Assembly (NCBI GenBank): GCA_022736495.1
Contig: DZCR01000186.1
Location: 1-5,959, forward strand
Direction: 5' to 3'
DNA length: 5,959 bases
From: Desulfobacca acetoxidans
GTDB lineage: Bacteria; Desulfobacterota; Desulfobaccia; Desulfobaccales; 0-14-0-80-60-11
A program made the position numbers and the translations under genes. The notes beneath the pieces are model-generated. The model did no database searches. It saw nothing but the letters and a program-made list of their open reading frames with translations, and had not been told where the DNA came from. The first letter of the stretch is position 1. Every line of letters begins with the position of its first letter. Shown one piece after another: positions 5,582-5,959 of the stretch.

Positions 5582-5796
5582 AATCGACGGAAAACACATT
5601 GGGCTTGTATTGTGAGTAACGGGCCTTCTTCTACCCCATCGTACCCACGCTCCAGCGTGGGTACGCAGCCCTTGGACGCTCCAGCGTCCTGTATCATGCA
5701 CGCCGCTTGGAGCGGCTCAGGCCCTGGTTCCCACGCCAGAGCGTGGGAACTATAGGTAATCGGCGGAAGACGCATTGGCTTTGTATTATGAATGAA
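5582..5796 (+). repeat. Degenerate 39-bp direct repeat flanking the palindrome-array element
   Basis: Bases 5582-5620 and 5758-5796 align without gaps at about 30 of 39 positions, sharing the segments CATTGG and TTGTATT. A GTG in the first copy (5612-5614) lines up with the ATG of the chromate transporter in the second (5788-5790). The palindrome element at 5632-5756 lies between them. Confidence 0.65.
5632..5756 (-). repeat. ~125-bp palindrome-array element (REP/BIME-like), copy 2, inverted
   Basis: This is the inverse-orientation partner of 95-218. Its palindromes are 5641-5664 (here perfect), 5674-5689, 5702-5716 (with one extra base in the loop) and 5727-5750. By eye, about nine positions differ from copy 1. 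It fills most of the gap between gspB and the chromate transporter start. Nothing else was found in 5573-5787 apart from the direct repeat and a short GTG-initiated frame (5612-5755) that I do not regard as a gene. Confidence 0.85.
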
Positions 5797-5959
5797 CCGC
5801 AACCTGTTTTATCCCCGGCCCCGACCTTGCGCCGTCTATTTCTGGCCTTTTTGCGCTTGGGCATGACGGCATTCGGTGGTCCGGCCATGATCGCCTATAT
5901 CCGGGAGATGGCGGTCGGGCGTGAGAAATGGCTGGCCAAGGAGAGTTTCCAGAGCGGGG
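5788..5959 (+). CDS. chrA: ChrA-family chromate transporter, N-terminus (3' partial)
   Basis: The open frame from ATG 5788 runs to the window end, giving 57 residues with no stop. After a short Pro-rich leader it reads RRLFLAFLRLGMTAFGGPAM at 15-34, then an IREMAVGREKWL-type segment. LFxAFLRLGxxAFGGP followed by a WL motif is the hallmark N-terminus of ChrA (CHR) transporters, inner-membrane proteins that export chromate or a related oxyanion. FLAFLRLGMTAFGGPAMIAY is the start of the first membrane segment. No clear Shine-Dalgarno precedes the ATG; GGCGGAAG is about 18 bases upstream, too far for good spacing. Whether it is full-length or a half-size CHR protein cannot be seen. The substrate assignment is by family only. 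Confidence 0.85.
   Translation, partial: MNEPQPVLSPAPTLRRLFLAFLRLGMTAFGGPAMIAYIREMAVGREKWLAKESFQSG

Noticed and set aside
5060..5701. Minus-strand open frame of 213 codons opposite gspB and the palindrome element
   Set aside because: It begins inside the repeat and runs antisense to a firmly identified GspB, with Arg/His/Phe-rich low-constraint sequence.
5612..5755. GTG-initiated 47-codon frame before chrA
   Set aside because: It reads through the palindrome element, is out of frame with chrA, and is best explained as a duplicated leader.

Overview
The window looks like a stretch of a Gram-negative, probably anaerobic bacterial chromosome with moderate-to-high GC. Desulfobacterota/Deltaproteobacteria would fit best. 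This placement is an inference from three things: tandem MinD-type ATPases carrying ferredoxin inserts, type II secretion (T2SS) genes of the GspA/GspB kind, and several families of short dispersed repeats between genes. No rRNA or tRNA gene was seen to anchor the taxonomy.

Layout. Bases 1-49 hold the Gly-rich C-terminal tail of an unidentified upstream gene. Bases 50-339 contain only repeats: three copies of a 30-bp repeat, two of them forming a hairpin, and one copy of a ~124-bp element made of four small palindromes. Bases 340-2036 are a tight two-gene operon (ATGA overlap) of paired MinD-superfamily ATPases, each with an inserted 2x[4Fe-4S] ferredoxin domain. Bases 2033-2148 are a 7-bp-periodic inverted repeat with a GC hairpin between two convergent genes. 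Bases 2163-3390 (minus strand) encode a GspF/PilC inner-membrane platform protein split by a one-base frameshift. A 229-bp divergent intergenic region follows, ending in a second 7-bp tandem repeat directly against the next start codon. Bases 3620-4609 encode a GspA/ExeA-family AAA+ ATPase and 4763-5572 a GspB protein. The 153-bp gap between them holds two hairpin sequences and a possible small coupling ORF. Bases 5573-5787 carry a second, inverted copy of the ~124-bp element, bracketed by a degenerate direct repeat. From 5788 to the window end is the N-terminus of a ChrA-family chromate transporter.

How the genes work together. The MinD-like pair probably forms an ATP-dependent Fe-S protein complex, linked in this family to metallocluster assembly or electron transfer. 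GspA and GspB are expected to form the inner-membrane complex that helps the T2SS secretin assemble through the peptidoglycan. GspF would be the platform protein of the same machine, but here it appears broken and none of the core genes (gspC, D, E, G-M) is present in the window. The ChrA start is an unrelated transport gene.

The most notable observations are the frameshifted GspF with two acidic residues in its last membrane segment, the inverted pair of palindrome-array elements around the whole gene block, the heptad repeats (one at the gspA start codon), and the small ORF that could couple translation of gspA to gspB. I did not find a clearly new system. The repeats and the damaged gspF are the parts that ordinary annotation would leave unexplained.
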